A stretch of 46,726 nt of DNA from a virus, in the IMG/VR virus record IMGVR_UViG_3300024432_000021, positions 1 through 46,726 of that record. One strand, given 5' to 3'. Shown piece by piece: positions 29,779 through 37,412 of the stretch. Under the pieces are notes generated by a model that worked only from the letters and a program-made list of their open reading frames with translations, did not search any database and was not told the DNA's origin. Position 1 is the stretch's first letter. The number at the start of each line of letters is the position of its first letter. A program made the position numbers and the translations under genes.

Positions 29779-30506
29779 AAGAGACGGATATTACTAAACC
29801 GCTCATCCGCTGGCTCAATGCGCATCAGTGGGAGGTCTACCAAGAGGTGCAGCTTTATCGAGGAGGCGGTATTGCCGACATCGTTGCTACGCAGGGAAAG
29901 CTCGTTTGGGTTGTTGAGGTGAAAACCGGACTCACTACATCTGTGGTCGCGCAGGCTATGTGGTGGATCGATGAAGCGCACTATGTTTCTGTCGCTACGC
30001 CTGAACGTAGGCATACTAAGGGGAGAATAGTTCTCGAACAGTACATGCGCTGGAAAGGCATCGGCTGGATAAATGCTGATTGCCATTCGTATGGCGGAAA
30101 AAAATACTTCGACGAGGTGACAGAGCAAATTCGGGCGCGTCTTCATCGTGGAGCATTAGTTCGTAGTTTACGTGATGCGTTATGTGATGCTCATAAGACG
30201 TTTGCCGAAGCCGGCAATGCAAACGGCAAGCGATGGACACCATTTCAGGAAACGGCACGAAAGGTGGTCGAATCGGTGAAGGCAAATCCAGGTTGCAATC
30301 TTAAATTCTTAGTCGAAGCAGTCGACCACCATTACGCGAGCACACAGGCGTTCAAAACGCATATTGCAGGGTATATTCGCTCAGGCGTCATAAAGGGGAT
30401 TGAAATCCGCGAGGACGGCCGCAAGTTGAGATTCTATCCCGAGAATGAGGTGAATGATGGAGATGATTGTATGCTCGAAATGCGGCGAAGCGATTCCGGA
30501 AGATGA
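29775..30506 (+). CDS. PD-(D/E)XK nuclease with C-terminal helical domain
   Basis: 243 aa from ATG 29775. N-terminal nuclease core: Glu24 (YQEVQLY), Asp35 (GGIADIVA), Glu48 and Lys50 (VVEVKT), the same spacing as in the upstream VRR-NUC protein. Residues ~130-235 add a helical/winged section (FQETARKVVESVKANPGCNLKFL, THIAGYIRSGVI) likely to bind DNA. Two nucleases with matching core spacing and overlapping genes suggest they act in the same process, possibly as paralogs or partners. Confidence 0.7.
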   Translation: MKETDITKPLIRWLNAHQWEVYQEVQLYRGGGIADIVATQGKLVWVVEVKTGLTTSVVAQAMWWIDEAHYVSVATPERRHTKGRIVLEQYMRWKGIGWINADCHSYGGKKYFDEVTEQIRARLHRGALVRSLRDALCDAHKTFAEAGNANGKRWTPFQETARKVVESVKANPGCNLKFLVEAVDHHYASTQAFKTHIAGYIRSGVIKGIEIREDGRKLRFYPENEVNDGDDCMLEMRRSDSGR

Positions 30507-30603
30507 GGTCATGCTCAGTATGAAAAAGATACCCGGGACTGATCTCTACTGGGAATTATGTACAGGGTGTTACAACAATGAGCACCTGGACGATGAGGAT
30601 TGA
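30454..30603 (+). CDS. Small zinc-ribbon protein, 49 aa
   Basis: ATG 30454 with GAGGTGA directly upstream, overlapping the nuclease 3' end in another frame. IVCSKCGEAIPEDE and ELCTGCYNNEH form a CxxC-x(27)-CxxC ribbon with an acidic C-terminus. TGA at 30601 lies 3 nt before the DUF5131 start. Strong Shine-Dalgarno and clean ribbon make it credible. Confidence 0.65.
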   Translation: MMEMIVCSKCGEAIPEDEVMLSMKKIPGTDLYWELCTGCYNNEHLDDED

Positions 30604-30606
30604 ATT

Positions 30607-31602
30607 ATGGCTAAAACAAAGATCGCATGGGCTGATTTTGTCTGGAATCCGGTTACAGGCTGCTCAAAGGTGAGCGAGGGTTGCCGTCATTGCTACGCCG
30701 AAGGCCTCGCCCGTCGATTCAACAAGGAATTCAAACCGTGGACGGTACGGAATGCCGAGTACAACGTGCGGCTCCATCCCGAGCGCCTCGATCAGCCGCT
30801 TCACTGGAAGAAGCCCCGGCGGGTATTCGTCAACTCTGTGAGCGATCTGTTTCATGAGCAGGTGCCGTTTTCATTTATCGCCGCCGTTTTCGGCGTGATG
30901 GGTTGGTCTAAAAAACAGATATTCCAAATTCTCACGAAACGTCCGAACCGAATGCTTGAGTTTTTCTCATGGCTCGGCGCGTTACGTGGGGAACTGGGTG
31001 CTCTTGAATGTGATCCTTGGATCGGCTGTGAGATTCAGGCCGCACGGCGAATAGACACGACGATGCAAAGTGTGGGAGCAGTAATCAATAGAGGCTCCGA
31101 TTGGCCTCTCCCGAACGTCTGGCTCGGCTTCTCTGCCGAAGACCAGGACACCTTCGATGAGCGCTGGAAGCACCTTCGCCAGACGCCGGCGGCGAAGCGA
31201 TTCGTGAGCCTCGAGCCTTTGCTCGGGCCGATCATTTTAGACGATGGCCCTGCCGGTGGCGGTCATACGGCACTGACGACGGAGACCGATCACCCGGAGG
31301 ATACAAAGCTCGATTGGGTGATCGTTGGCGGAGAATCCGGCCCCGGCGCTCGACCGATGAATCCGAGATGGATAAGAGACATACGCGATCAGTGCCAGGC
31401 GGCGGGCGTGCTCTTCTTTTTCAAACAATGGGGCGAATGGGTACCGGACGATAGGGTGCTCGATGTCGTAAAACGCGACAGGACGACCGCTGCAACAACA
31501 ACGGATGCGATAGTCGGAAGCGTTCCAGGAATGCGCCGCGTCGGCAAGAAAGCCGCGGGTCGCGAGCTCGACGGGCGGACCTGGGAGGAGATGCCGACAT
31601 GA
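30607..31602 (+). CDS. DUF5131 (phage Gp37/Gp68) family protein
   Basis: 331 aa. Opens with the family signature KIAWADFVWNPVTGCSKVSEGCRHCYAE; the three Cys (C-x6-C-x2-C, residues 19-29) may bind an iron-sulfur cluster as in radical-SAM-like proteins. Further hallmarks: RVFVNSVSDLFHE, FQILTKRP, WLGFSAEDQ, RFVSLEPLLGPI, WVIVGGESGPGARPM and FFFKQWGEW. Found in many phages; biochemical role not settled. Codes upstream of the MazG-like gene with a 4-nt overlap. Confidence 0.9.
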   Translation: MAKTKIAWADFVWNPVTGCSKVSEGCRHCYAEGLARRFNKEFKPWTVRNAEYNVRLHPERLDQPLHWKKPRRVFVNSVSDLFHEQVPFSFIAAVFGVMGWSKKQIFQILTKRPNRMLEFFSWLGALRGELGALECDPWIGCEIQAARRIDTTMQSVGAVINRGSDWPLPNVWLGFSAEDQDTFDERWKHLRQTPAAKRFVSLEPLLGPIILDDGPAGGGHTALTTETDHPEDTKLDWVIVGGESGPGARPMNPRWIRDIRDQCQAAGVLFFFKQWGEWVPDDRVLDVVKRDRTTAATTTDAIVGSVPGMRRVGKKAAGRELDGRTWEEMPT

Positions 31603-31832
31603 CAGACCAACAAGCGATTGCTTCCGTGCGTGTGGAATTGAGACGTGCTAGAGAGAAATTTCCTCGGTTTAACAGCGCGCACGAAGGCTATGCCGTCATC
31701 TTAGAAGAGATGGATGAGCTCTGGGATGAGGTGATGAAAAAGCGCGTTGCCCGTAGTAAATCGGTAATGCGAGAAGAGGCGATCCAGATTGCCGCAATGG
31801 CTGTTCGTTTCATGGTTGATGTTTGCTCATAA
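31599..31832 (+). CDS. MazG-like nucleotide pyrophosphohydrolase-type protein
   Basis: 77 aa, 4-nt overlap with DUF5131. Helical, with YAVILEEMDELWDEVMKK and REEAIQIAAMAVRFMVDV: the EExxE...ExxQ pattern matches small phage MazG-like proteins, which bind metal through such Glu clusters and hydrolyse nucleoside triphosphates. One of the shortest forms of the family. Followed by a ~150-nt structured gap. Confidence 0.7.
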   Translation: MTDQQAIASVRVELRRAREKFPRFNSAHEGYAVILEEMDELWDEVMKKRVARSKSVMREEAIQIAAMAVRFMVDVCS

Positions 31833-31863
31833 TCGATCTTGAGATCATGAATGAGGAGTTGTG

Positions 31864-31963
31864 TGGCAGCGTGTTTTCTCCGAGCCGAAGCGGGGACTCT
31901 CCCGGCACTTGGGTTGCATGGAACCCTCACCAAGTGATCCGGATAGCGGGCAACACGCTGCCA
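31864..31963 (+). ncRNA. Candidate structured RNA element (~100 nt)
   Basis: Closing stem: TGGCAGCGTGTT (31864-31875) with AACACGCTGCCA (31952-31963), 12 perfect pairs. Inside, a second arm pairs CCGG-CACTT-GGGTT (31902-31915) with AACCC (31922-31926), AAGTG (31932-31936) and CCGG (31939-31942), with bulges. A further small hairpin (CGGG-GACTCT-CCCG, 31891-31904) competes with it. This is the largest gap in a stretch where neighbouring genes otherwise overlap. A 53-aa frame (31847-32008) crosses it but has no protein-like features. Not a tRNA by inspection. Confidence 0.5.
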
Positions 31964-31985
31964 TGTAGCATCAAAGGGTTCAATC

Positions 31986-32180
31986 ATGAGCGGAAGAAAG
32001 AAAAGTAGACGCGAGTTTTCGTGGCGGATCTGTCGCGAAGCCAGAAAGGCATACCTTGCTAGATCACATAGGGATTGTCCATTCTGTAATGCCCCGCCGC
32101 GATCGTTCATGGAGGGTTGGCGTGAGCTCTTTTGGGAGATGTTCAGTAGTGCCAAGAAAAACAAAAGAGAGATGCGATGA
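31986..32180 (+). CDS. Small basic Cys-containing protein, 64 aa
   Basis: ATG 31986, with AAGGG 8 nt upstream. Begins MSGRKKSRREFSWRICREA, then DCPFCNAPPRS, a single CxxC plus an upstream Cys. Strongly basic at both ends. Overlaps the next gene by 4 nt (ATGA). Likely nucleic-acid binding; family unknown. Confidence 0.5.
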   Translation: MSGRKKSRREFSWRICREARKAYLARSHRDCPFCNAPPRSFMEGWRELFWEMFSSAKKNKREMR

Positions 32181-32446
32181 AAACTAAACGCTTTCCTGTG
32201 CTACTCAGCCAGGCCGATCGTAGGGAATTCGATGATTGTCCAGAGTCAATTTTATGGACGGATATCGAGCCACATACATGGCAGGCTTACAAGAATCATA
32301 GGCAAAGCTTGGCGCGCTTGGCAGAGCGAGGCGGGCTCGGCCCCGATGAGCTCGTTGCCGTTTTCGAACGCCGGCCATGGCATTCGATGGCGATGTGTGA
32401 TGCTGTCAATCGACTGAAGCAATTGATCGGGTGGACGAAAAGCTGA
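32177..32446 (+). CDS. Hypothetical phage protein, 89 aa
   Basis: ATG 32177 overlaps the previous stop. Helical, with LLSQADRREFDDCPESILW, TWQAYKNHRQSLARLAERGG and FERRPWHSMAMCDAVNRL. No known domain. Stop overlaps the next start (TGATG). Confidence 0.55.
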   Translation: MKTKRFPVLLSQADRREFDDCPESILWTDIEPHTWQAYKNHRQSLARLAERGGLGPDELVAVFERRPWHSMAMCDAVNRLKQLIGWTKS

Positions 32447-32673
32447 TGTGGATGTTTATGTTGGGTTTGGTCATAGGCTTCCTCCTCGGTGTCACCGGTC
32501 TACGTCTCGCCTGGCACGAGACCTACATCAAGAAGCTGGAGCGAGTCGAGAACCTGGCCGAGCTCATGGTGGCCATCAGGCGCAGCGAGAACGCGCGGAT
32601 ACAGGAGTTGCGCCAGGCTGTGGATTCACTTCGGGGTGCAACGGTCAACCTTAGCGGGAAGAGGGTTCACTGA
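32446..32673 (+). CDS. Single-span membrane protein with coiled coil, 75 aa
   Basis: ATG 32446 overlaps the preceding stop; a GTG at 32431 would add five residues. Residues ~3-20 are a membrane helix (MFMLGLVIGFLLGVTGL), followed by a long charged helix (YIKKLERVENLAELMVAIRR, RIQELRQAVDSLRG). Type and topology resemble an i-spanin, but it lies in the early region far from the lysis cassette and its coil is short. Role unknown. Confidence 0.6.
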   Translation: MWMFMLGLVIGFLLGVTGLRLAWHETYIKKLERVENLAELMVAIRRSENARIQELRQAVDSLRGATVNLSGKRVH

Positions 32674-32717
32674 ATTCGAAAGGCCGGGTGAAACAGGCGC
32701 ATGCGTGGGTATTAGTT

Positions 32718-34055
32718 ATGAACATGTATCAACTGATGGAAACGCTTTTCCCAATCTACCGCACACTGATGGGTGTCGGTGTCCGGAAGACGATTGAGAA
32801 ATTGACGGACTACGGCTTGCCGCTCGATGTGCATGCAATACCTAGCGGCACAGGAGCATTCGATTGGACGGTGCCCGATGAGTGGGAGCTGGATGATGCA
32901 TATTTCGGCAAGTCAATCGACTTTCGTGAAAGAGAAGCTGTCATTTACTCTCAATCGTTCGACGCGAGAATCTCTGGAGCAGAGGCCAAAAAGCACCTCC
33001 ATTATTCTGAAGAGATGCCTGATGCAGTCCCCTATGTGACGAGCTATTACAAAAGGGATTGGGGTTTCTGCGTCACTAAAGCGGAATACGAAAAGATCCG
33101 AGACGACGACTATTACAGAGCAGTCATCAAAGCGCGGTTCTTTCCGGGCGTGCTCTCCTACGCCGATCTGATTCTCCCGGGCGAGAGCCGACACGAGATC
33201 CTTTTTTCCACGTACCTCTGCCATCCCTCGATGGCAAACGACAATCTGAGCGGCATCGTCGTCCAGGCCGAGCTTGCGAAGTGGGTCATGTCGTTGCCTG
33301 AACGCAAATACACTTACCGATTTATTTGGTGTCCTGAAACCATAGGGCCGATAGTTTATATCAGCCAGAATGAGATATTTGCCCATATGAGCCGGAATAT
33401 TCCGAAGCATCAGGTACCCCAGAAGGTGATCGCGGGTTGGGTGCTCACCTGTCTCGGGGGCCCCGGCAATTTCGCGCTGCAACATACGAAGTGGGGCGAT
33501 ACATATGCAGACAAAGTTGGAGCACACGTCCTCTCCCATCTGGGCAAGAACTATAGCTCCTACCCTTGGGAGGACCGCGCCAGTGACGAGCGGCAATGGG
33601 TGATGGCCGGTTTCCCTGTGGCATCCATTCAAAAGACCAAGTGCGGCACCTATCCCGAGTATCACACGAGCGCGGATAACCTCGATTTCGTGAAGCCGGA
33701 TCACTTGGAGGAATCGCTAGAGGTCTACAAGCGAATCGTCGAAGTTTGCGAGAACGATGGCTATTACCTAAGCAATGTCTGCTGCGAGCCGTTCATGACG
33801 AAGCACGGGCTTTACCCAACGCTCAGCAAGCGAGGCTCTTCCGGTTCGGCTCGGGACTACATGAACGTCTGGTCCTATTGTGATGGAGAGCATAGCCTAT
33901 TTCAGATTGCGCAACGATTGAAGAAGCCTTTCTGGGAGGTGTTGGAGATTGCGAAGGAGCTTGAGAAGCATCACTTGTTACGAGGAGGAGGGTTAGCCCG
34001 ATGGACAAAAGAGTCGTCGATGAGACCGGGAACCGACACGGACGACTTGTCGTAA
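32718..34055 (+). CDS. DUF4910 aminopeptidase-like protein (M28-type fold), surface-sugar locus type
   Basis: 445 aa from ATG 32718, chosen because the family begins MYxLxxxLFPxxRxL; a GTG at 32688 is open upstream. IPSGTGAFDWTVPDEWELDDAY (~42-62) is the family's N-terminal hallmark. Metal-site candidates: His169 in YLCHPSMANDNLSG with Asp175, Glu207 in CPETIG, and His316 in EYHTSADN. A C-terminal winged-helix section (IAQRLKKPFWEVLEIAKELEKHHLL) follows. The last ~20 residues overlap the HNH gene and are unlike the family, so the native end was probably replaced. DUF4910 proteins are usually found in bacterial polysaccharide/LPS loci; the reaction is uncertain (amide hydrolysis inferred from fold). 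Confidence 0.8.
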   Translation: MNMYQLMETLFPIYRTLMGVGVRKTIEKLTDYGLPLDVHAIPSGTGAFDWTVPDEWELDDAYFGKSIDFREREAVIYSQSFDARISGAEAKKHLHYSEEMPDAVPYVTSYYKRDWGFCVTKAEYEKIRDDDYYRAVIKARFFPGVLSYADLILPGESRHEILFSTYLCHPSMANDNLSGIVVQAELAKWVMSLPERKYTYRFIWCPETIGPIVYISQNEIFAHMSRNIPKHQVPQKVIAGWVLTCLGGPGNFALQHTKWGDTYADKVGAHVLSHLGKNYSSYPWEDRASDERQWVMAGFPVASIQKTKCGTYPEYHTSADNLDFVKPDHLEESLEVYKRIVEVCENDGYYLSNVCCEPFMTKHGLYPTLSKRGSSGSARDYMNVWSYCDGEHSLFQIAQRLKKPFWEVLEIAKELEKHHLLRGGGLARWTKESSMRPGTDTDDLS

Positions 34056-34519
34056 TTGCTAGAGCGTGGACTAAGGGGCGCTGGACAACTTGGGAATGCC
34101 TTTGCGATTGTGGTGAAACCATCGAAGTCAGGGGGCATCGGTTGAGAAATGGACACACTAAATCATGCGGGTGTTTACGTCGCGAGCAAAGGACCGCTTT
34201 CGGCGAGTCGCGAAGTACTCACGGGCATTCGTTCGTAGGGGGAAAGGAGACCCCAACCTATAGCAGTTGGCACTCGATGAAACAGAGATGTCTCAATCCG
34301 AAAGCTACTAAGTGGAAACATTATGGCGCCCGCGGCGTCAGAGTTTGTGAGAGATGGCGGATCAGCTTCGAGAACTTCCTCGCAGACATGGGTGAGCGGC
34401 CGGCTGGGAAGACGCTCGATCGGATAGACCCAGACGGGAACTATGAACCAGGCAATTGCAGGTGGGCGACTATGGTCCAACAAAGGCACAACAGGAGGAC
34501 TGGGGATGAAGAGGGATAA
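34001..34519 (+). CDS. HNH-type homing endonuclease with N-terminal zinc ribbon
   Basis: 172 aa; strong GGAGGAGG Shine-Dalgarno about 15 nt upstream of ATG 34001. Residues ~30-60 hold CLCDCGETIEV and SCGCLRRE, a ribbon common at the N-terminus of phage HNH/AP2 endonucleases. The catalytic part has YSSWHSMKQRCLNP, HYGARGVRVCERW, and the hallmark LDRIDPDGNYEPGNCRWAT with QQRHNRR. It overlaps the gene before by 55 nt and the gene after by 14 nt, so it appears to have inserted between two sugar-locus genes, adapting their ends. Such enzymes cut uninserted alleles and spread by repair. Confidence 0.85.
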   Translation: MDKRVVDETGNRHGRLVVIARAWTKGRWTTWECLCDCGETIEVRGHRLRNGHTKSCGCLRREQRTAFGESRSTHGHSFVGGKETPTYSSWHSMKQRCLNPKATKWKHYGARGVRVCERWRISFENFLADMGERPAGKTLDRIDPDGNYEPGNCRWATMVQQRHNRRTGDEEG

Positions 34520-35072
34520 AGTCATTATTTTTGGCGTCTTGCGGCAAGAGGACTATCCACTCGAGGCTCCGATCGGGGACGAGAGCTACGATGTCTGGTG
34601 CATGAACGCGAGCTGGCCGGCAGAACACTGGGACTGCTGGTTCCAACTTCATGGTATCGAGCACATGATGGAAGCCCACGGCATCAAGTACATCCGGTGG
34701 TTGCAGACCGTTGCCGCCTACCATAAGAGCAAGACGGTCTATGTTTTCGAGCATGAGCTCCATCATTTCCCCGGCGCGGAGGCTTTTCCGCTTCCCAAGC
34801 TCATTGAAGAGTTCGGCGATTACTTCACTGGCAGCTTTGCCTACCTAACAGCGTTCGCGATCCTTCGTCGATATAAGAAGATTTGGATAGATACGCGAGG
34901 GATGGAAGGCGAAGAGTGGGCGATCCCGTGCATCGAGTATTACATCGGGATTGCGGAGGAACGCGGGATCGTTGTCCATGTGGGAAGCAATAGCGACCTG
35001 CTACATAGAAGGCGCGGCGGGCTCTACGGTATCGGCCGAGACAGGGGAGGCAACTTCGGTGAGCTTGACTAG
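34506..35072 (+). CDS. MptE/sialyltransferase-like Rossmann protein (paralog of 44726-45655)
   Basis: 188 aa from ATG 34506, which has AGGAGG 8 nt upstream; an ATG at 34443 lies inside the HNH gene. Shares a frame of motifs with the 309-aa protein at 44726: an N-terminal strand ending in Gly (VIIFG), ESYDVWCMNAS vs DSFEIWGCNHL, DCWFQLH vs DVVFELH, and a C-terminal unit IEYYIGIAEERGIVVHV vs TEYMIGLARGRGVKVVI. The fold seems to be a single Rossmann-like domain as in DUF115/MptE and sialyltransferase-related proteins; the partner's C-terminal coiled coil is missing. Transferase or nucleotide-sugar binding is likely but unproven. Confidence 0.65.
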   Translation: MKRDKVIIFGVLRQEDYPLEAPIGDESYDVWCMNASWPAEHWDCWFQLHGIEHMMEAHGIKYIRWLQTVAAYHKSKTVYVFEHELHHFPGAEAFPLPKLIEEFGDYFTGSFAYLTAFAILRRYKKIWIDTRGMEGEEWAIPCIEYYIGIAEERGIVVHVGSNSDLLHRRRGGLYGIGRDRGGNFGELD

Positions 35073-35820
35073 ACAGCAAATCAAAAGCGATCTGAATCGA
35101 GCCGGAATCGTTCCAGGCTCCAGAGTGATGGTGCACTCAAGCTACAAATCTTTGGGCGGCGTCGAAGGCGGTCCGGTCGAGGTGGTTCATGCGTTTCTTG
35201 ATGCGGTTTACCCTGAAGGTGTAGTCGTCTTCCCCACTTTCGATTTCAAAAGTTGGACGCAAAGAGGTAGCTGGGATTATTGGGAAACACCTTCACAGAT
35301 GGGCGTCATCACGGAAAAGGCGCGGACAGGATGTCCAGAGCACTTCGTCCGGACGCTTCATCCAATCTATTCGTGTATCACAAGCGAAATGGCGCCCGGA
35401 TCTAGGGACGCTTGCGTGGATGCATTCGGTGTAATGACGTTCTTCGAGCACATCATTCAGAAGAACTACACGATTGTCGTTCTCGGGGTACCCGACGTAA
35501 ACAACAGCTTCACCATCGTTCACCAAGCGGAAGTCACCGCCGACCCGCCGAATTATTGGCGGGAGCGAAAAGAATTTGTCGGCACCTATTGCGATCCTTG
35601 GGGAGTCAGTAGCCGGCAGTCTTATTTCATGCACGTTCGCAAGGAAGGCGTAACGACGAATATCCGGCCTTTCGTGCAGCTTCTGCTCGAGAAAGGTGTG
35701 ATTCAGGAGCATCGAGTGGGGCCAGCGAGAACCTTGGTTGCCAGCTCGCAGGAGTTTGCCGAACACGCGATGTGGGCGGCGATCAGTCGGCCCGAGCTTT
35801 TGAGGGAGGCAGAAGGATGA
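35059..35820 (+). CDS. AAC(3)/Antibiotic_NAT-family N-acetyltransferase (probable sugar acetylation)
   Basis: 253 aa from GTG 35059, chosen for the GGGGAGG 8 nt upstream; the open frame extends into the previous gene. Family features: VMVHSSYKSLGGVEGGP near residue 22, VVFPTFDF near 55, and RTLHPIYSCITS with the His typical of the catalytic site near 100. Length matches the family. In this setting, between a nucleotide-sugar-type protein and an SDR, it more probably acetylates an amino sugar of a polysaccharide than an aminoglycoside; acetyl-CoA would be the donor. Confidence 0.8.
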   Translation: MSLTRQQIKSDLNRAGIVPGSRVMVHSSYKSLGGVEGGPVEVVHAFLDAVYPEGVVVFPTFDFKSWTQRGSWDYWETPSQMGVITEKARTGCPEHFVRTLHPIYSCITSEMAPGSRDACVDAFGVMTFFEHIIQKNYTIVVLGVPDVNNSFTIVHQAEVTADPPNYWRERKEFVGTYCDPWGVSSRQSYFMHVRKEGVTTNIRPFVQLLLEKGVIQEHRVGPARTLVASSQEFAEHAMWAAISRPELLREAEG

Positions 35821-36557
35821 AGATTACTTTAGTCACCGGCGCCAGCGGCGCGATCGGCGGCGCCGTGTATTCAGCCCTTGAAAAGAAGGGGATGATGTTG
35901 GGAACGACGGGCAGCTTCGAGCCGCTTCACCGGCCGGAATATGTCGTTGTAGGCCAGTGCTGGAAAAACCCGCTCATTGTTGCCGACAAGCTCTGGAAAG
36001 AGCCGATCAAAATTCCAGCCTATGACCTTAGCGATGAGCGGCAGGTCCAAAAGCTCATAGAACGGGTCAGGCCTACGACTATCGTCCATTGCGCCGGCAT
36101 CGCGCGAGACGGCATTTCGTGGAAGCTCACCAACGAGCAATGGGATGAGGTGATGACGCTCAACCTCAAGGCGGCGTGGTGGCTGGCGAAGTATTCGTTG
36201 CCCCACATGCGTGAGGCTGGATTCGGGCGCATCGTTTTCATCTCGTCGGTTCTCGGGAGCATCGGCGTTGTCGGCACGGCCAACTATGCGGCGAGCAAAG
36301 GTGGCCTTGAGGCTCTGGCCCGCACGCTTGCGGCGGAAACCGCCCAAAACGGTATCACCGTTAACTGCGTGGCGCCTGGCTATCTCGACGCGGGCATTGC
36401 CGGCCGGTTGCCGGATGACATCAAGAAGAAAATGGCCGAGCGGGTACCGATGGGGCGACTCGGGACGCCGGAAGACGTTGTGCGTGCGGTGCTCTTCCTT
36501 CTTGATTCGCCCTATGTGACGGGGCAGGTGATCCATGTGAATGGGGGGATGGCATGA
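35817..36557 (+). CDS. Short-chain dehydrogenase/reductase (FabG-like)
   Basis: 246 aa; ATG 35817 with GGGAGG upstream and a 4-nt overlap with the acetyltransferase stop. Rossmann cofactor motif TGASGAIG at 7-14, HCAG at 91-94 in place of NNAG, catalytic Ser144 (ISSVLGSIG), Tyr157 and Lys161 (YAASK) in correct S-x12-Y-x3-K spacing, and the usual GRLGTPEDV and YVTGQVIHVNGG near the end. An NAD(P)-dependent ketone/alcohol step on a sugar or an acyl chain; the context favours sugar modification. A non-standard insertion follows the first strand (residues ~28-65). Confidence 0.9.
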   Translation: MKITLVTGASGAIGGAVYSALEKKGMMLGTTGSFEPLHRPEYVVVGQCWKNPLIVADKLWKEPIKIPAYDLSDERQVQKLIERVRPTTIVHCAGIARDGISWKLTNEQWDEVMTLNLKAAWWLAKYSLPHMREAGFGRIVFISSVLGSIGVVGTANYAASKGGLEALARTLAAETAQNGITVNCVAPGYLDAGIAGRLPDDIKKKMAERVPMGRLGTPEDVVRAVLFLLDSPYVTGQVIHVNGGMA

Positions 36558-36802
36558 AAGAGATTAAATCTTATGATATGAGCCAGATCGGTAAACTTTT
36601 GGGCGACATCTATCTCAGAGTCTTATCGGTCACCAAGGACGAAAATTTAGCTGCATCGCTGGCCATCAAGTACCTCAGGCATGATTCGACACAGGCGCAG
36701 TGGAGCCCAAAGTTGCCAAGCTATCAGTGGCTGGATAATCTAAAACACGTTGACAGAACGGACGAGGAGGTGTTGGCTGCGATAAGGAAATATCTTGGAT
36801 AA
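36554..36802 (+). CDS. Hypothetical protein, 82 aa
   Basis: 4-nt overlap with the SDR stop. All-helical (SQIGKLLGDIYLRVLSV, NLAASLAIKYLRHDS, DEEVLAAIRKYLG). No motif recognised. Last gene before the terminase small subunit; could be a packaging accessory. Confidence 0.5.
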   Translation: MKEIKSYDMSQIGKLLGDIYLRVLSVTKDENLAASLAIKYLRHDSTQAQWSPKLPSYQWLDNLKHVDRTDEEVLAAIRKYLG

Positions 36803-36818
36803 AGGCTAAAATAGAGTT

Positions 36819-37412
36819 ATGGCGAAAAAGGCCAAGAAGAAGGCGAAGAAGAAATCCTCAAAGAAGAGTGTTGCGAGCAGGAAAAGACTCCCGCCAAGGC
36901 AAGCTCGCTTTGTTGAGCAATACATAATCGATCTGAATGCTACACAGGCCGCCATCAGAGCTGGATACAGCAAGAAGACCGCCTTTGTTCAGGGATCCAG
37001 GTTGTTAAGAAATGCTAAGGTCAAAAGGCTCATAAAAAAGGCCATTGAGAGACGCTCGAAGCGGACCGAAGTAACGGCAGATAAAGTCATCAAGGAATTT
37101 GCGAGAGTTGGCTTCAGCGACCTGAGGGACTTTGCCGCATGGGGGCCGACCGGCGTAAAGCTTCTAGAGAGCTCAGGCCTCACTGAGGATCAAGCGGCGA
37201 GTGTCGCTGAAGTTTCTGAATCGGTTACCGGGAAATCGAAAAACGTTCGCTTCAAGCTTCATGACAAGGCTCATGCGCTCACTCAGCTCGGACGTCACCT
37301 CGGCCTTTTCAAAGACCGCTTGGAGGTCGAAGGAGACCTGAACATATCCGATGCCGCAAGGAAGTTCACCAGCCGAATATCTCGCATCGTTACCCGAAAG
37401 CAAAAGAGCTAG
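36819..37412 (+). CDS. terS: Terminase small subunit
   Basis: 197 aa. An N-terminal Lys-rich tail (AKKAKKKAKKKSSKKS) precedes the Terminase_2-type HTH: LPPRQARFVEQYIIDLNATQAAIRAGYS, then SRLLRNAKVKRLIKKAIE. The middle has the usual KVIKEFARVGFSDLRDF and a C-terminal oligomerisation/TerL-contact part. Recognises the packaging site on concatemers. Its 3' end overlaps TerL by 62 nt in another frame. Confidence 0.9.
   Translation: MAKKAKKKAKKKSSKKSVASRKRLPPRQARFVEQYIIDLNATQAAIRAGYSKKTAFVQGSRLLRNAKVKRLIKKAIERRSKRTEVTADKVIKEFARVGFSDLRDFAAWGPTGVKLLESSGLTEDQAASVAEVSESVTGKSKNVRFKLHDKAHALTQLGRHLGLFKDRLEVEGDLNISDAARKFTSRISRIVTRKQKS

Noticed and set aside
31847-32008. 53-codon frame (ATG 31847) through the structured element
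   Set aside because: No good Shine-Dalgarno, no protein-like pattern, overlaps the next gene, and the nested inverted repeats explain the sequence better.
35059-35820. Antibiotic-resistance gene (aminoglycoside acetyltransferase)
   Set aside because: The family also contains sugar N-acetyltransferases; neighbours are sugar-modification genes, so resistance is not a sensible call.
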